DNA of 64,000 bases, taken from Lichenostomus cassidix. Its lineage: Eukaryota; Chordata; Aves; Passeriformes; Meliphagidae. The translations under genes were made by a program, and so were the position numbers. The first letter of the stretch is position 1, and every line of letters starts with the position of its first letter. Under the pieces are notes generated by a model. That model was not told where the DNA came from. It saw only the letters and a list, made by a program, of their open reading frames with translations, and did not search any database. Location of the stretch: positions 3,460,767 to 3,524,766 of the forward strand of contig CM039211.1 of assembly GCA_008360975.2 (NCBI GenBank), in the 5' to 3' direction. Shown piece by piece: positions 50,336 to 62,658 of this stretch.

Positions 50336-53167
50336 CTCAAGTAATTGACCTGTGCTTCTTTTGCCAATACTACACAAGTCTTTGTCCAAGACACAGTCCA
50401 TGCAGACCTTTGCATGCAGTTCCATTTGTGGGTTTGCCTTTGCTGCACTGGATGTTGAATATTTCCTTTGAGGGTCTGAGCTTTCTCAGAAGAGGTAGAT
50501 GAGGGACATGGGATGCAGAATGAAGAGTAAAACATTGTGTCCCAGGAGAGTCAACAGTTACTACTTTTGTGCTGATTCTACCAATTTTCAGGTGCTAATT
50601 CACATTTTTTCTCATTATCTCACTCCTCCTGTTTCATCCAGCTAGGCCAAGTTAGACATGCAAATTTTTACCTGGTTAGATTTAAACATAAAGAGGTTTA
50701 AGGTATCATTTGTCACATATGGAGATATCCAAAGCATCTCAAACATTCCAGCCTAAGCTGCTCCACTGGACAAGTGTGTCTGTTAAAGTCAAAATCACTG
50801 ATTTTAACAGGTGGTGAAAATGAAAATGGAAATTGAGTCCTTTCACAGGGACATTGGGAAGCAAATTTAAAGATACAGTGGGGAGGAGATGTGTCAGGGA
50901 GACAGGAGCAGCATTACAAACACACACCTGTGAGGGATGAGCACCTGCAGACACAGAGTTCTGTGCTGGTTTGATGGTCCTGTCACTGTCCTTTGTGCTG
51001 TGGGCTGTGCTGTGGGTTTGTGGTGCCACAGCCACATCTCTGTGACACTGACATTGTCCTGCCACCCCTCTGCATCACTTCTTTCTCTTCTGAACTCATA
51101 GTTCTTCTCACTTGCTCCTGCTACCTTTAACAACTGCCTTCCCACCCCTGTGGGGCCATGGGGAAGGCAGGAGAGTGTAAAATCCCATTAATTCATGCAC
51201 GCATGCACAGCCACACACAGACACAGCTGCTGTTTCATAAATCAATAATAACACTCCGCAAAGACAGAACTGCTCTTGATGGATTGGGCCAGCACTGAAT
51301 CACAGCTTTGACAACCCATGGTTTTGTGTCAGGAGCCTCCTTCAGATTGCTGGGATGAAACGTTCTTGCTGACAGTCCTTGTGATGCTGGAGTGATGCTT
51401 CAGGATTTAATAATAAGCAAAGTCCTTCTCTAAAGCGGCAGATTAGTCTCTCTCGTTTGTGCTATCAATTGCTCCCTCCCACTCCCAGGAAAATTGTTTT
51501 GTTGTGATTTTGAACGAGTCCATTGTACAGACAAGGCTGTGCAATTTCCATTTGCGCACTGAGAATCAGTTCTGAAATACTGGGGTTTTTTTTTTTCAAA
51601 AGTTAACTCTCTTTCCTCCTGTTTTCTTCATTTGTTTGGGATTTTTTTTTATGTCAGTACTCAAATTTTAAATACAGGGGATACTGCATTAAAGATCATG
51701 TTGTTAGAATTATTATGTGTGCCTGGTAATGCACATTTACTCCTGCTGTTAGCCCCCCACAAAGGGCCTGTGGTCTTTGCCTTCCTGATTGAATCTCTAA
51801 TAATTCCACTTAATTCTGTGCTTTAATCCTATGAGAAACAGAACATAAAATCTGACAAAAAGCTCTTTGCTCCTAATACCAAAGAAACTTGAAAAAATAG
51901 AATCAGGTCTTTAACCTGGTGGTAAACACACTGTGAGGGAAATAGACTTTAAAGGCAAAGAGAACCACACTGGATTTTTGGCACATCAATAAGTTATGGT
52001 GATTTAAAATGTTAAAATGTTGTTGGCGATTTAGCAGAGTCAAGTCAACCACTAGGTAGATTCCCCAAATTTGTGAAGTGAAAACTTTGCAATAACTCCA
52101 CCTGAGCAGGTTTTTGACTGCTGGGACGGGAAGGAAATGAGAACACAGCTTCTTTTTTAACATTCCCATCTCCATCTTTTTGATCTTTCACCTCACCTCG
52201 ACTGTCAAGCATCACTCCACCTCCAGCCATACATCCACCACTCCTGTCTTGGCAGGCCTCTCTCTCTCAGCCCCTTGCCCTTTTTTTTTCTGAGTTTTTT
52301 GTTTCAATCTCAAACCATGCAGCTCATCTGCCCTCTTTGCTTTCCAGCCCTGTTGTTTCAGTGCTATTGCTGAAGGGTGTCCCTCCTGTTTCACCTTTTT
52401 TTTCCCTTTTCTGCACCCAAATATCCCTTCCACATTCCCAGCACACAACAGCAAGGCAGAGGAACACAGAGCCGCTTACCAGTTTTTATTCTTTTCTATT
52501 TTCGTGCAGAACAGAGAAGGGAGAAGCCCAAGATCTATCTTTGCTACAGTCAAAATAACTCAATGGTGTGGGATTTCCACAAGCAAATAAGCCATTAACT
52601 ATTGATTTCCCTAAGTGATAACCTCCTACTATTCTCCCTCCTTCACAATTGTTTTTCTGTGGTCTCTCCCCCTCCTTCAGTGGGGTTTTGGGCTCTCTGG
52701 ATTTTCAGCTAGATGTCAAGTAATTCAAAAGTGTAAAAGAGCTCAGTGCTTTTTAACATTTTATTTCAGCAGTGGCTTTAAAAAAAACCTAATATTTCCT
52801 TGATAAGATAACACATGGTTGATAAAAGCATAAAAGCGTGAGGAAAATCAAACTGAATGGGGGAAACAATATTTTCCTGCTGGACGGGAAAATAAAAATG
52901 AGATAAACACCGACAAAAGTCATCTTTTCATTTTGTTTCACTTCATAAATTTATGCCAGGATAAAATATGTTGAATTCCCTATCTTGATTTTGACTCACC
53001 CAAGCAATTGTTGAAACAAAGTGCCTTGAATTGACTATTTTTCATTTATTAATTTCCAAGTTCCTTCCCCAATAGTCTTGATTAAACCTTTTTCTTCAAG
53101 AATTGCAGGTTTTCTTTGCCACAGCAGATAAGCAGGCAGTGCCACTGATCTTGTCCTGCTGTTCCAG

Positions 53168-53352
53168 GTTGCTCTGAGCCCCTGGGGATGAAATCAGGGC
53201 ACATCCAGGATTTCCAGATCAGTGCCTCCAGCGTTTTCCGTACTCTCAACATGGACATGTTTGCCTGGGAGCCCAGGAAAGCCCGGCTGGACAAGCAAGG
53301 CAAGGTCAATGCCTGGACCTCTGGCCACAATGACCAGTCACAGTGGCTGCAG
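53168..53352 (+). CDS. EDIL3: EDIL3 exon: start of discoidin domain 2
   Basis: This exon is 185 nt, enters in phase 1 (the split codon gives Gly) and leaves in phase 0 at gtaaag. It opens the second discoidin domain with [12 protein letters not shown], then [32 protein letters not shown] and NDQSQWLQ, corresponding position by position with the first-domain exon at 29644 (for example NAWTS with NAWTA, and QWLQ with PWIQ). It agrees closely with human EDIL3 as I recall it. GC3 is 46 of 61, between the AT-rich early exons and the very GC-rich exon just upstream. The rest of the domain (two exons in human) is not in the window. Confidence 0.97.
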
Positions 53353-56300
53353 GTAAAGTTCCATGTGGATTTTCCCAGATGTTTGTCTCCTTTGTCTTTT
53401 TCCCAGATATTTGTCTTCTTCTTCAGGTGTGGGGATGGTTCTCTGGTTAATTTTGTGTTGGTATTCTTCTGTTTCTGAGTGTAACCATCCCAGCTCTGCT
53501 GCATGGAGGTGGTGAAGCTCTGAAAGCCCAACAGACCTTCCTGTCTCTGTTATCACAGTTGCAGAAAACTCTGCTCAGGGATGCCTCCCCTAACCCTAAT
53601 TTTCCTCTGTTAATGAACAAAAATGGTAGTTGCAGACCTGTTTCACTGAATTCTCCTCATCTGTTGAGAGAGATGAGTTTCCTTCCCTCCCTTCTGTCCT
53701 CCCCTGGAAAAGCATATTTACTTTCAGCTCCGTGCACCTTAGCAAATCCCACTTGTGGACATTATCTTTGCCTAATTGGGGCTGCTCAAAATTGCCTTCT
53801 GACAGGTCTCCGGAGCCAGCAGGACTGATTCAGCACCTGAATTCATCACAAACCTCTGCACAGGGGTTGCTTGCAGCCCAGGGGTGATTTACAGGAGTCA
53901 CTAATGTGAGAGATTGCAACAAATCACCGCCGTGGAAGCCTGTTTGACCAGCCCCTGACACGTTTACATTTTTTGGGCTGCTGGAAATAGCAGTGTTTTC
54001 AGTCAGCTGCCAGTTTGCAGTGCAGCTCTCAGTGGGAAGCCTCAATAGCACTGGACATGGCCACTAACCCCCTGCAATCTCTTCACGTATAAATTATGAC
54101 ATATTAGCCTTTTTGCCTGCGGTTGCTAAGCAAGTTAGGAATATGATCACTGTTTTGGTTTTTTTTCTCCCAAGTTTACACATTTTTTGCACAAGGAAAG
54201 CTCCATTGCCCTATTTATTTAACTTTGGAATAGCTGTAGATCCTGGAATTTGCTAAAAAATCTTATGGCTTTGTTTTATGGAGGAGAAGCAGATGAAAAT
54301 GTTTCTCCACAGGAAGGAGAGGTAGTTGCATCATATTTTAGCCCCATCAGTGAAACCAAGGGTGTGCAGGGACTCCACACAGAAATTTCCTGTTGTGTGT
54401 TCTTGCTCCTGTGGATGACAGTGGATTTTTAATTAACTGCAGATGGCAAGGGGCTGCATAGTTAATCCTTACATTCTATAATTTTTCATGCTGTTGCATG
54501 TCTGGCTGTATTTGAATTTACCTGAACCTGCAAATTTAATCTGACCACTCGCACAGCCTCTGCAAGTCCTTGGACTTTAAGGAATAATTTTCATTTGTCA
54601 AAAGGAAAGTTGTGAAGAAATATTCATTTTTAGTTAGTTAGTCGTATGGCTACGTATTGAGTTCAACAATTTTATGGGAATATTAGCAGTATACCTTTTA
54701 ATGAAAAACATTATACATAATGATATTTCTTCAAAAAAAGGATCCTAACGTTTCATTTCTGGGGGGAAAAGAAACCAAAACAAGCCACCAAGAACCATGA
54801 GGCATTAATCTCACTTGTTTTTTTCAGTGCTTAAGGTGGTCATTAGCCTCTGCTATAGCCTGGTTATTCTAAATTCAGGCCATGAGTTGAGATTGTCTCA
54901 CACACTTCAAGTGTAGGCAATGATTCTGTAACAGAGACATGTCTAACATTTTAATTCGCCTGTTCGTTTTTGTTCTCTCTGCTGGTACTTCTCTGTGGTT
55001 TTCCTTTCCCTTAAAACACAGAGAATTATACTGTAGCCTTATAACACATTGGCTGAAAAATTTATCATCCTGCTGCTGCTTTCACAGGGTTTAGTCAGAA
55101 CGCATTTGTAAGAAAAAGCATGTGAAAGCAAATGCATGTGCATGTCCTCCTCCCTCAGCCATTCCACAAAGAATTAGGCCCAGGGTGATTCCTTGGCTCT
55201 CTGAAATGGGCTTACAGTCAGACATTTAGCCCAGATTTATGGATTTTGCTGAAGTAGCTGGCCTGCCAATATCGTATTTACCATGTTAACTTTCCATGCC
55301 TTTGGAATGGTCTCCACATGGCTTTCTTGCTTTACCTTTTCTAATTTTCTTGAGAAAGCCTACAAACTGGGGGAAAGGCTGTTGTTTGCCTTTAGGGATT
55401 ATTGTTGTGGTAGATCTCACCTGACTAGCTGTTGTTTTGGGGTATCCTTGCCTAAACACCATTGCTGTCCACTTTTCCTCTGTTTAAACGGAAATGGAGA
55501 TGGAGACATCCATCTCAGAGCTCCTGCTGTGATAATGTTTGCTGAGAGGTGATGTTTGCATCATGCATCAAATGCTACTTGCACTTTTGGACAAACCCTA
55601 GAGATAAATTCTTCTCTGCTATGAGCTGAGACTGTTTTGCTCGCTTTTCTCTCAAAAAGGATAACTCTGAATCTTCTGTGTGCTCTGAAATGCAGCCATT
55701 AACACTAAAGCTCTTTGTTTTAAAGTGTTTTGGATTGCTGCATCCATAATTTAGCTCCAGAAGAAGGAATATGAAGTATTTTGTGTCTCCAGGCGCAGAC
55801 TGTGCATTTTCGGGTACAAAAAGAGTGCTCACCTCAATCATGCTGCAGTTGTTGAAAATCTGCTGTGATTTAGACTCTACAATCTCCAGGTTCCATAAAT
55901 AACATTTATCTACACAAAACACCACCATTAGAGATGAAAAAATGCTTTTTCTTGACGTGGAGGGGAAATTAAATAGATGAGATGACCAAAATTGTACTTT
56001 TCTAGCTCAGCCATAACCTGGGGCTGAATTCCCCACATGCTTCCTCAGAGACACCCTTGTCATTGATCTCAAAGAGGATGTTTTTTGAGTGTTTAGGCTC
56101 CTTCTGGACACAATCCAAGATTGTTATTCCATTTGGTCACCCCTTTCCCATTTCTCTAGTTATTTGGCATTAAAGCATGTGACTGAGAGCTTCCTGCCTT
56201 ATGCCCAAAATGTAGATTATTGAAAATAACTGCTGCTGATCCTTCAGATGCTTGCAGAATGCTCTTGTAAATAGATTTTCACCATCTCATTTTCCTAGCT

Positions 56301-59283
56301 GAGGCTATCACTCGAAATAATTAACATTTTCCTCAAAATCCATGCCCTCTCTACTACTAATTTCTGACTGTTACAGATTGTGAAATCAGGGCAGCAGCTT
56401 AAACTCCCTTTTCTTTATTTACAGTTAGTTAAATTCTGGCATCTCACTTCATTTGGTTTCTCCAAATAGCAAGGGCTTTCTCCTCCCCTCTCAGCCATGC
56501 CCTTTGCATAAATTATTTTGTGTATTACCCCAGTCCTAACTTTGTAATCATACCAGGGTATTGGCAGTATTTTATCTTCAAAGTGGCAACGTGTTGGGTT
56601 TTCTGAAGGCAAGAGAAATGTCATATTATAACATTTCTCCTGCTGATTGTGGGTTCAGCAAAGCACTATTAGAGGAAAAGCAGTTGCTGACAAACAGATT
56701 GCTGGGAGATTGGCATAGCAACTCTTATACCTACATTTTTTTAAAATGCAATGATTACCAGTAGTATAATACACTTGGATTGGGTATTTTCCTGCCAAGC
56801 TGATCTGCAGTGTTAGACAATATTACTGAGATTCTTTATCAACGCTGTTAGAAAATGATTGTCTCAGCACTGTGATCAAATTATTCTTTCAGCTTAATGC
56901 ATAACCATCTTTTTCACATCAAAATGCCTCTTGTTTGAAAGCAAAGGCAAAATTGTATTCCAAACAATTATCCTTTTTGTTATACGTATACAAAACCCAT
57001 CTCTATCATGCCATCATAAGATCTACTTATATTCATTTTCTAGCATTTATTTACAGTGCTGAAGCTTCCAAACAATCAGATTGAAGAGTTGATGTTGAAA
57101 AAGCTTAGCTAAACCCAGCTTCTAATCTTTTTTTATAGAGTAGTTTGCAGAAGTGGAAATGTGTCTTCACTCTGCCAGCCACAGAGAAAGATGGAGAATT
57201 ACCTTAAATTTTAGGAGGAATTTTTGAATGAGGAAAGTTACTTGAGGTGACTCCTTCCCTTCTTTTAATACAGGAAAAAACCATTATTTTTCATCTCATT
57301 AGCTGAGCTTGTTTCAATGCTGGAGTTCATCTGTCTCTAAAAAACAAGGAACATTTTTTACTCTCTCACATGGTATTTGTTTCTTGTCTGTCTGTTATTG
57401 CACCTGACTCTTTTCCCCTTTTTTTTGATGTATTAATCTGTTTATTTGTAATGAATTCTGCAAAGTCTTTCTGAATAGGAGCTTGCTATACTATAGCAGT
57501 TCCTGAATGCTGAAAACAACTCCTAAGGAGAAAATTGTGTAGATTATTCCATTGTCTTTTGACAATTTGTGTCATTAGCAAAGCATATAGAAATACCAGA
57601 ACTGGCTAAAGTAGCCAAATAAGAGATTTATGTGTGGCCTGCAGTTTAATTGTTTCAACACCCACACTCTGTGAAAAAGAAAAAAAACAAACAGAAAATG
57701 CTTAACAACATCTTAATTAAATAAGAACTTGAAAGACACAAAATTGGAATAGGATGAAATGTTCATTTCAGACCAATCTGGTAATTACCATAATGAGGAA
57801 ATTGCATGACTTCTGGAAGGGTTGGACTGCTAAGCTGTGTGTTGTGGCTGGTCTTGGAAAGATAGGGTGTTCTGTGGGAGCTGTGAACTGAAATATATCA
57901 CATTATAAGAAGAGCAAACCTGTATTTTTCTGCAGCTTCAATAAACCGTGGCTGTCACCTCCATGAAAGAAATCAGTGTCCTTTACAAGAACAGCAAACA
58001 AAGTGGTGTCTGGCTCTCCAGATGCAAAGCTGATGATTTTTTTAAACTAGAATTTCTCACAATTCCAAATTTCTCTGATTTCAGGTGGCAAAATGAAAGC
58101 TGTGCAGAGATTGGCCTATTTTTGTGCCTTTTATCACGATATAAAAATAATTTCCAATCAATATTGATCACTTTATCTTTTCAGTGCAAAATCATCTCTC
58201 TTCTGGCAGCTTTCCTTCCACTTGAAGGACTTAATTTGGACCCTGAGGTTTGGCATCCCCTGGTTTTTGGGCCCACCTGGGTGATATCTCAGTGTGATAT
58301 TCTGTTCACACAGCCTGGAGGCTCACAGGGTGCAGCAGCATCTCAGGGCAGGCTGGGAATAAACTATTAACACAGATCTTTGCCAGGCACTTGCTACAGA
58401 TAAATTTTCCTGCAAAAAGGCAGCCAGAGGTAGAGTAAGGGAGTAATGGACAAAGAGCTCTGAGTGATTTAGGTCAAAGACAAAAGCAGATAAAGACTGA
58501 TGCCCACTCCTAAATTGCACACTGGTGAATTTACTGACTTTGTGTTGCCCAGGATAGAATGTTAAACAGGTCACTTTATTCACTTCCTCAACTGCCCATA
58601 AACCATAGACTTAATTTTGCAGCTAGATGGTCACCACTTGCTTTTAGGGCAGTGTGCAACTCAAGGTGACAAAATGAATGAAAAGCTGGTTTTTTTCTTC
58701 CTTTTTTTTTTTTTTAACTCAATATATGTTGCAAATCTGATTTTAACAGTGCTAACAAACATATCTTACAGAAATGAAATTAGTAGCTGTGCCTTGATTT
58801 CCTACTCATAGTAAACTTCCAGCAGTATTTGATGGCCATTCCAGAGGTCACACTGTAACTCAGTTTTTTCCCTAAATCATTTCAAATTAAATGCATTATT
58901 CACATTAATAATGTTACCAAATTGCGCATTTCAGCATTGCCCTTCCTAAATTGCTTTTGACTTTGCTAAGCTTTCTTCTGCTATTCATTTTATGGAAATG
59001 TTTATAGTCGTAATTGAATTTAAGCCTAGAAATTAAATAAGGAAGCATAAAACCTTGGTTTATTTTGCCTTTTAAATGCTTTATTTAGGCTGTATTCTAT
59101 CATTTAGGTGGCAAAGACTGAAACCTCCATAGAATCATTGATTTTACTCTGGCAAAATACAGAGAGATTATTAGAAAGACAGGCAGAGTGCAGGAGCTCT
59201 TTGTTGCAAGTTTTCCAGAAAACAGGCATCAGACAGACACAGTTTGACTATATTCTGTGATAAAAAGTTGTGAGATGTCACCT

Positions 59284-59391
59284 TCATAGAGTCAGAATCA
59301 TCAAGGTTGGAAGACACTTTTAAGATTAACAAATCCAACCATCAATCCAGCACCACCACTGCAACCCCTAAACCATTAAACCATGAACAAA
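59284..59391 (-). mobile_element. CR1-type LINE 3' end
   Basis: The + strand reads catagagtcagaatcatc, aaggttggaagacactttta, agattaacaaatccaacc, then atcaatccagcaccaccact. This is the antisense of a common avian CR1-type terminus (tail in the form attctatgattc, then gtcttttccaacctt). Diverged by several substitutions. Confidence 0.8.
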
Positions 59392-62361
59392 ACTCTGCCT
59401 CAGCTGTAAATTAGACATGGATAAGATCTTAGGGGAAAAAAGTGTTGTATTTCACCAAGTCCTGCTCTGTTCACTGAAATATATTCCCCAATCTCTCCGT
59501 TAGGCCTTCAGTGAAAACTAAGGGGTTAAATCAGGGTTCCAAACCTGTCTTTGACATAACAAATTCATCATCACTGACAAAAATTACTTGGGAATTTTCC
59601 ATAAACAGTGGAATCCTGCACAGCCCTAAAGCCCTGCAAGAGAGCTCTGTCAGCTCCCTCACCAACTCGTGGTTTTTCTGTGTGCATCACTCCCCTGCAG
59701 ATGAAAGTTAAATTGAGTAATGACCCATTTCCTTTACAATAACAGGTTTTGATCTTGCTTCAGAAAATCTGGGAGTGTAAGCAGAAACTGCCTGGTTGTT
59801 GTGAGTTTTGATGTGCACAGGATCTGAGTCTGAAGCAGTTTTTTTTGTTGCTGTGTGTTTACAGTGGAAATGTTGGTGTTGCCTGATGCCAGTGGCAGCA
59901 CCTTCTGAAAAGGCAATGCATGAAATTTTAAAGGAAAGATGTTAGTTTTTCACTGTTTTAAATTCCTGCCTGTTTTACCAAGCTATCATTTCCACTGGCT
60001 TGAAATACAGTTCTGTCTCTATTTGTGAAACAGAGGCATATTTTCCTTACCCTCCTTTAAAATAAGAAAATGGCTACACAACTGAGGAGGGAACACAAAA
60101 AGAAAAAGTCCAAATGTATTTCTTTTTCATGCCCTCTCCTTCCATGGCAGTGTTTGGAAATAGCATCCACTTTTTCCTAATAAAAGTGTTTGTTGTTTTC
60201 ACAGCTACCCCTGAATTAGCTTTTGACTCAAGCAGAGCTGGTCACAGTTGTTGCCCTACAATTCTTTGAGTCTTGACAAGAAAAAAGGATGGCAAAGAAA
60301 ATTCAGATGATGGAGAGAAGCAAAGCAACCTTGTCAAGGTCAACTATCTTTAAGTAGCAAAAAATACCCGATGTAAACATAGATGATACAAAAGCCAGAG
60401 CACCATGAGAGTTAAAGAATGGAGTGGACCTGAGATTAGTTCTCTTTTCCAAGAACTTGATTCTTTAATAACTGGGATGTGATATTTTTATTATCCCTGC
60501 GCATATTTTCCCAATTATTACTTTTTGACTAAGCAAGGTACTTAGATTTTCTTCATCTATCTGCCAGGATCTCATGGGCAAAATATACAAGGGTCAAGGA
60601 AAGCTATTCCTCTCTGAATAAGACTCAATTTTGCATTCTTTTTATGCCACTTTGAAAACACAGTGAAGCTTTATTGTGAGATTCTAGTTGACTTCAAAAC
60701 ATCTTTTGTTCAAAATCTGCTATTCATTTTTGTATTCTGTTTCCTGCATGAAGAACACAGGAACAGATTGATTCCTATCTTGTCAAACGAGGAACAGAGA
60801 TTGTATCTTTTTAGCCAAGTAAATAAAGAAATTGAGACACAAACATGAGGAAGGAGTGCTCAAAAAGGAACTTCAAATTAAACTAAATCTGAGGGCAACA
60901 AACTATCTTGCACCTTTCTTCACAGGAGGGGAAAATGTGCTTAAAACCAGGCTGACATTAACCTAGCAGTGAGCAGAAAATGAAATACTCACATCTCAGC
61001 GTGTTAAAGCATCACAAAAAGTAGATCCAAGCATTTCTCTTGCGGTTTCTGACTCTTAACCTATTCATTGGTTCCATCATGTATTCTCCCCTAATAACAC
61101 CCTGCCCGCAGTCAAGTGTTGATCCCAGCAGAATATTTGGCTTTTTTTGTTGTTGTTGTTTTTGATTTCCATGTTAAGTCAGGTGTGTCTCTACAGCAAT
61201 GTGCTGTGCAAGACCCTCTTTCCACTCTGCTTAATAACATTCATCCTGCTCGCTCCTCAAGCAACGCAAGAGCAGTTTCCCTGTCAGAAAACATGACATG
61301 AAAGAAAAATCTCAGCAGAGAAGAGACTTTAAGAGGGAAATCAACGCAGACACGATAATGCTGCAACTAAACATTTCCCCAATTATCTGGGTCTTGTTCA
61401 AGAGCACCTTGAGAGTTGTAATGAAGTACCAAAACAGGTTTTCATCAGAATTTACTCACTGGTTTGTTTTTTTGGGCTTGTGTCTCTATGTACATCTACT
61501 CGCTTACTCAACAGGCATAAAAGATATAAAAAGAGCCTTTTTTTCCAGAATGGAGCCATGGTTTTTTATCTTATATTTAATTTATTATGTTCTCATCAGA
61601 ACTGAGAAGATACCTGAGTTGACAGTACTTGTACTTATATTTGTTAGTTTTCTCTAAAGCAAGCCAGAAAATAGGTTATTTTAAAGGAATATATGCTTTG
61701 AAAGTTAGTCCTTGGTATTACAAGAACTTCCTGCTTAATTATGTACTATACATAACCAGGCCTTAATTGCTTTTGTTGCTGGAGTGATCTCCTTAGAAGC
61801 TTCATGTTTAATTAACTACAAGATATATTAATCCTATTTCAAGCCATCCTTTCTTTCTGGTATAATTAAGCAGAAAAGTATTTTCACAATTAGAAATTAA
61901 TTCTATATATAGCTAGTAAAAAGAAAACACCTCCATAAAGAAAACACAGATCTTTTTTTCCAATGACAAAGGTAAAAATATTTAGACCCGTCTTAGCAGG
62001 TCATCTTTTTTAAGAGTTACAACACACCAATAATGTTTTCAGCTAAGAATTATTAAGAAGAGAACTATCAGAATATCACTTAAAGTCCTCACTGCAGATG
62101 GTTAATGACCTCCCTTTGACAGCATCAGAAATTCAAAGGCTTGATATGGTATTTATAAATACTGGAACAGACCCTCCCTAAATGTCCCTTTATCTGAATT
62201 TATTTTTCTTGACTTTTCTTTGAGATGTTCTTTGGTTTGCCCCATTTATGCCTTGGCTGCACTACCCCAAACACTTCTGCTTATAACACAAGACAGAAAA
62301 ACATTGTGGATTTGTGTTTTGCTCCATGGTCCTCAACTTTAGGGGTGGGACTGACGGAATT

Positions 62362-62658
62362 AGAGGATCTTTATGGTGCCTGCCAGACCTAATCATGGAA
62401 TTCCATGATTCAGTGATGGGACTGGAAGATCTTTAAGGTGCCTTCCAGACCTAATCATGCAATTCCATGATTCAGTGATGGAACTGGAAGATCTTTAAGG
62501 TGCCTTCCTGCCCAAATCATGGAATTCCATGGAATTGGAAGATCTTTAAGGTGCCTTCCTGCCCAAATCATGGAATTCCATGATTCAGTGATGAAACTAG
62601 AAGTTCTTTAAGGTGCCTTCCAGCCCTAATTATGGAATTCCATGATTCAGTGAAGGAA
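62362..62658 (+). repeat. 62-bp minisatellite derived from a CR1 3' tail, five copies
   Basis: Units start near 62362, 62424, 62486, 62537 and 62599. Four are about 62 bp; the third is 51 bp because it lacks the gattcagtgatg segment. Each unit has ggaagatctttaaggtgcc, a ttccagaccta or ttcctgcccaa variant, and a palindromic aatcatggaattccatgatt. The order (gatctttaaggt, cttcca, then attccatgattc) is that of the sense CR1 tail. The 20-bp palindrome is perfect at 62391-62410 and 62566-62585 and has single changes in the second and fifth units. Confidence 0.9.

Larger units (their letters stand above)
47546..53167 (+). other. EDIL3: EDIL3 intron between discoidin domains 1 and 2 (5.6 kb, phase 1)
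   Basis: The donor is gtggga (non-optimal) and the acceptor is tgctgttccag at 53167. It holds an LTR-like block starting about 45 bases after the donor (47590-47900), a CR1 3' end (49862-49983) and a long A/C tract (50041-50335). The rest has no recognisable feature. Confidence 0.9.

Noticed and set aside
50017..50535. 172-codon minus-strand frame rich in Phe, Leu and Val, resembling a membrane protein
   Set aside because: Most of it is the complement of the A/C low-complexity tract; a run of TTT/TTG/GTT codons gives false hydrophobicity. No conserved motif.
53082..53531. 149-codon minus-strand frame
   Set aside because: It is the antisense shadow of the EDIL3 exon at 53168-53352.
53585..53602. 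Telomere-like ccctaaccctaa
   Set aside because: Only two units; too short to be an interstitial telomeric repeat.
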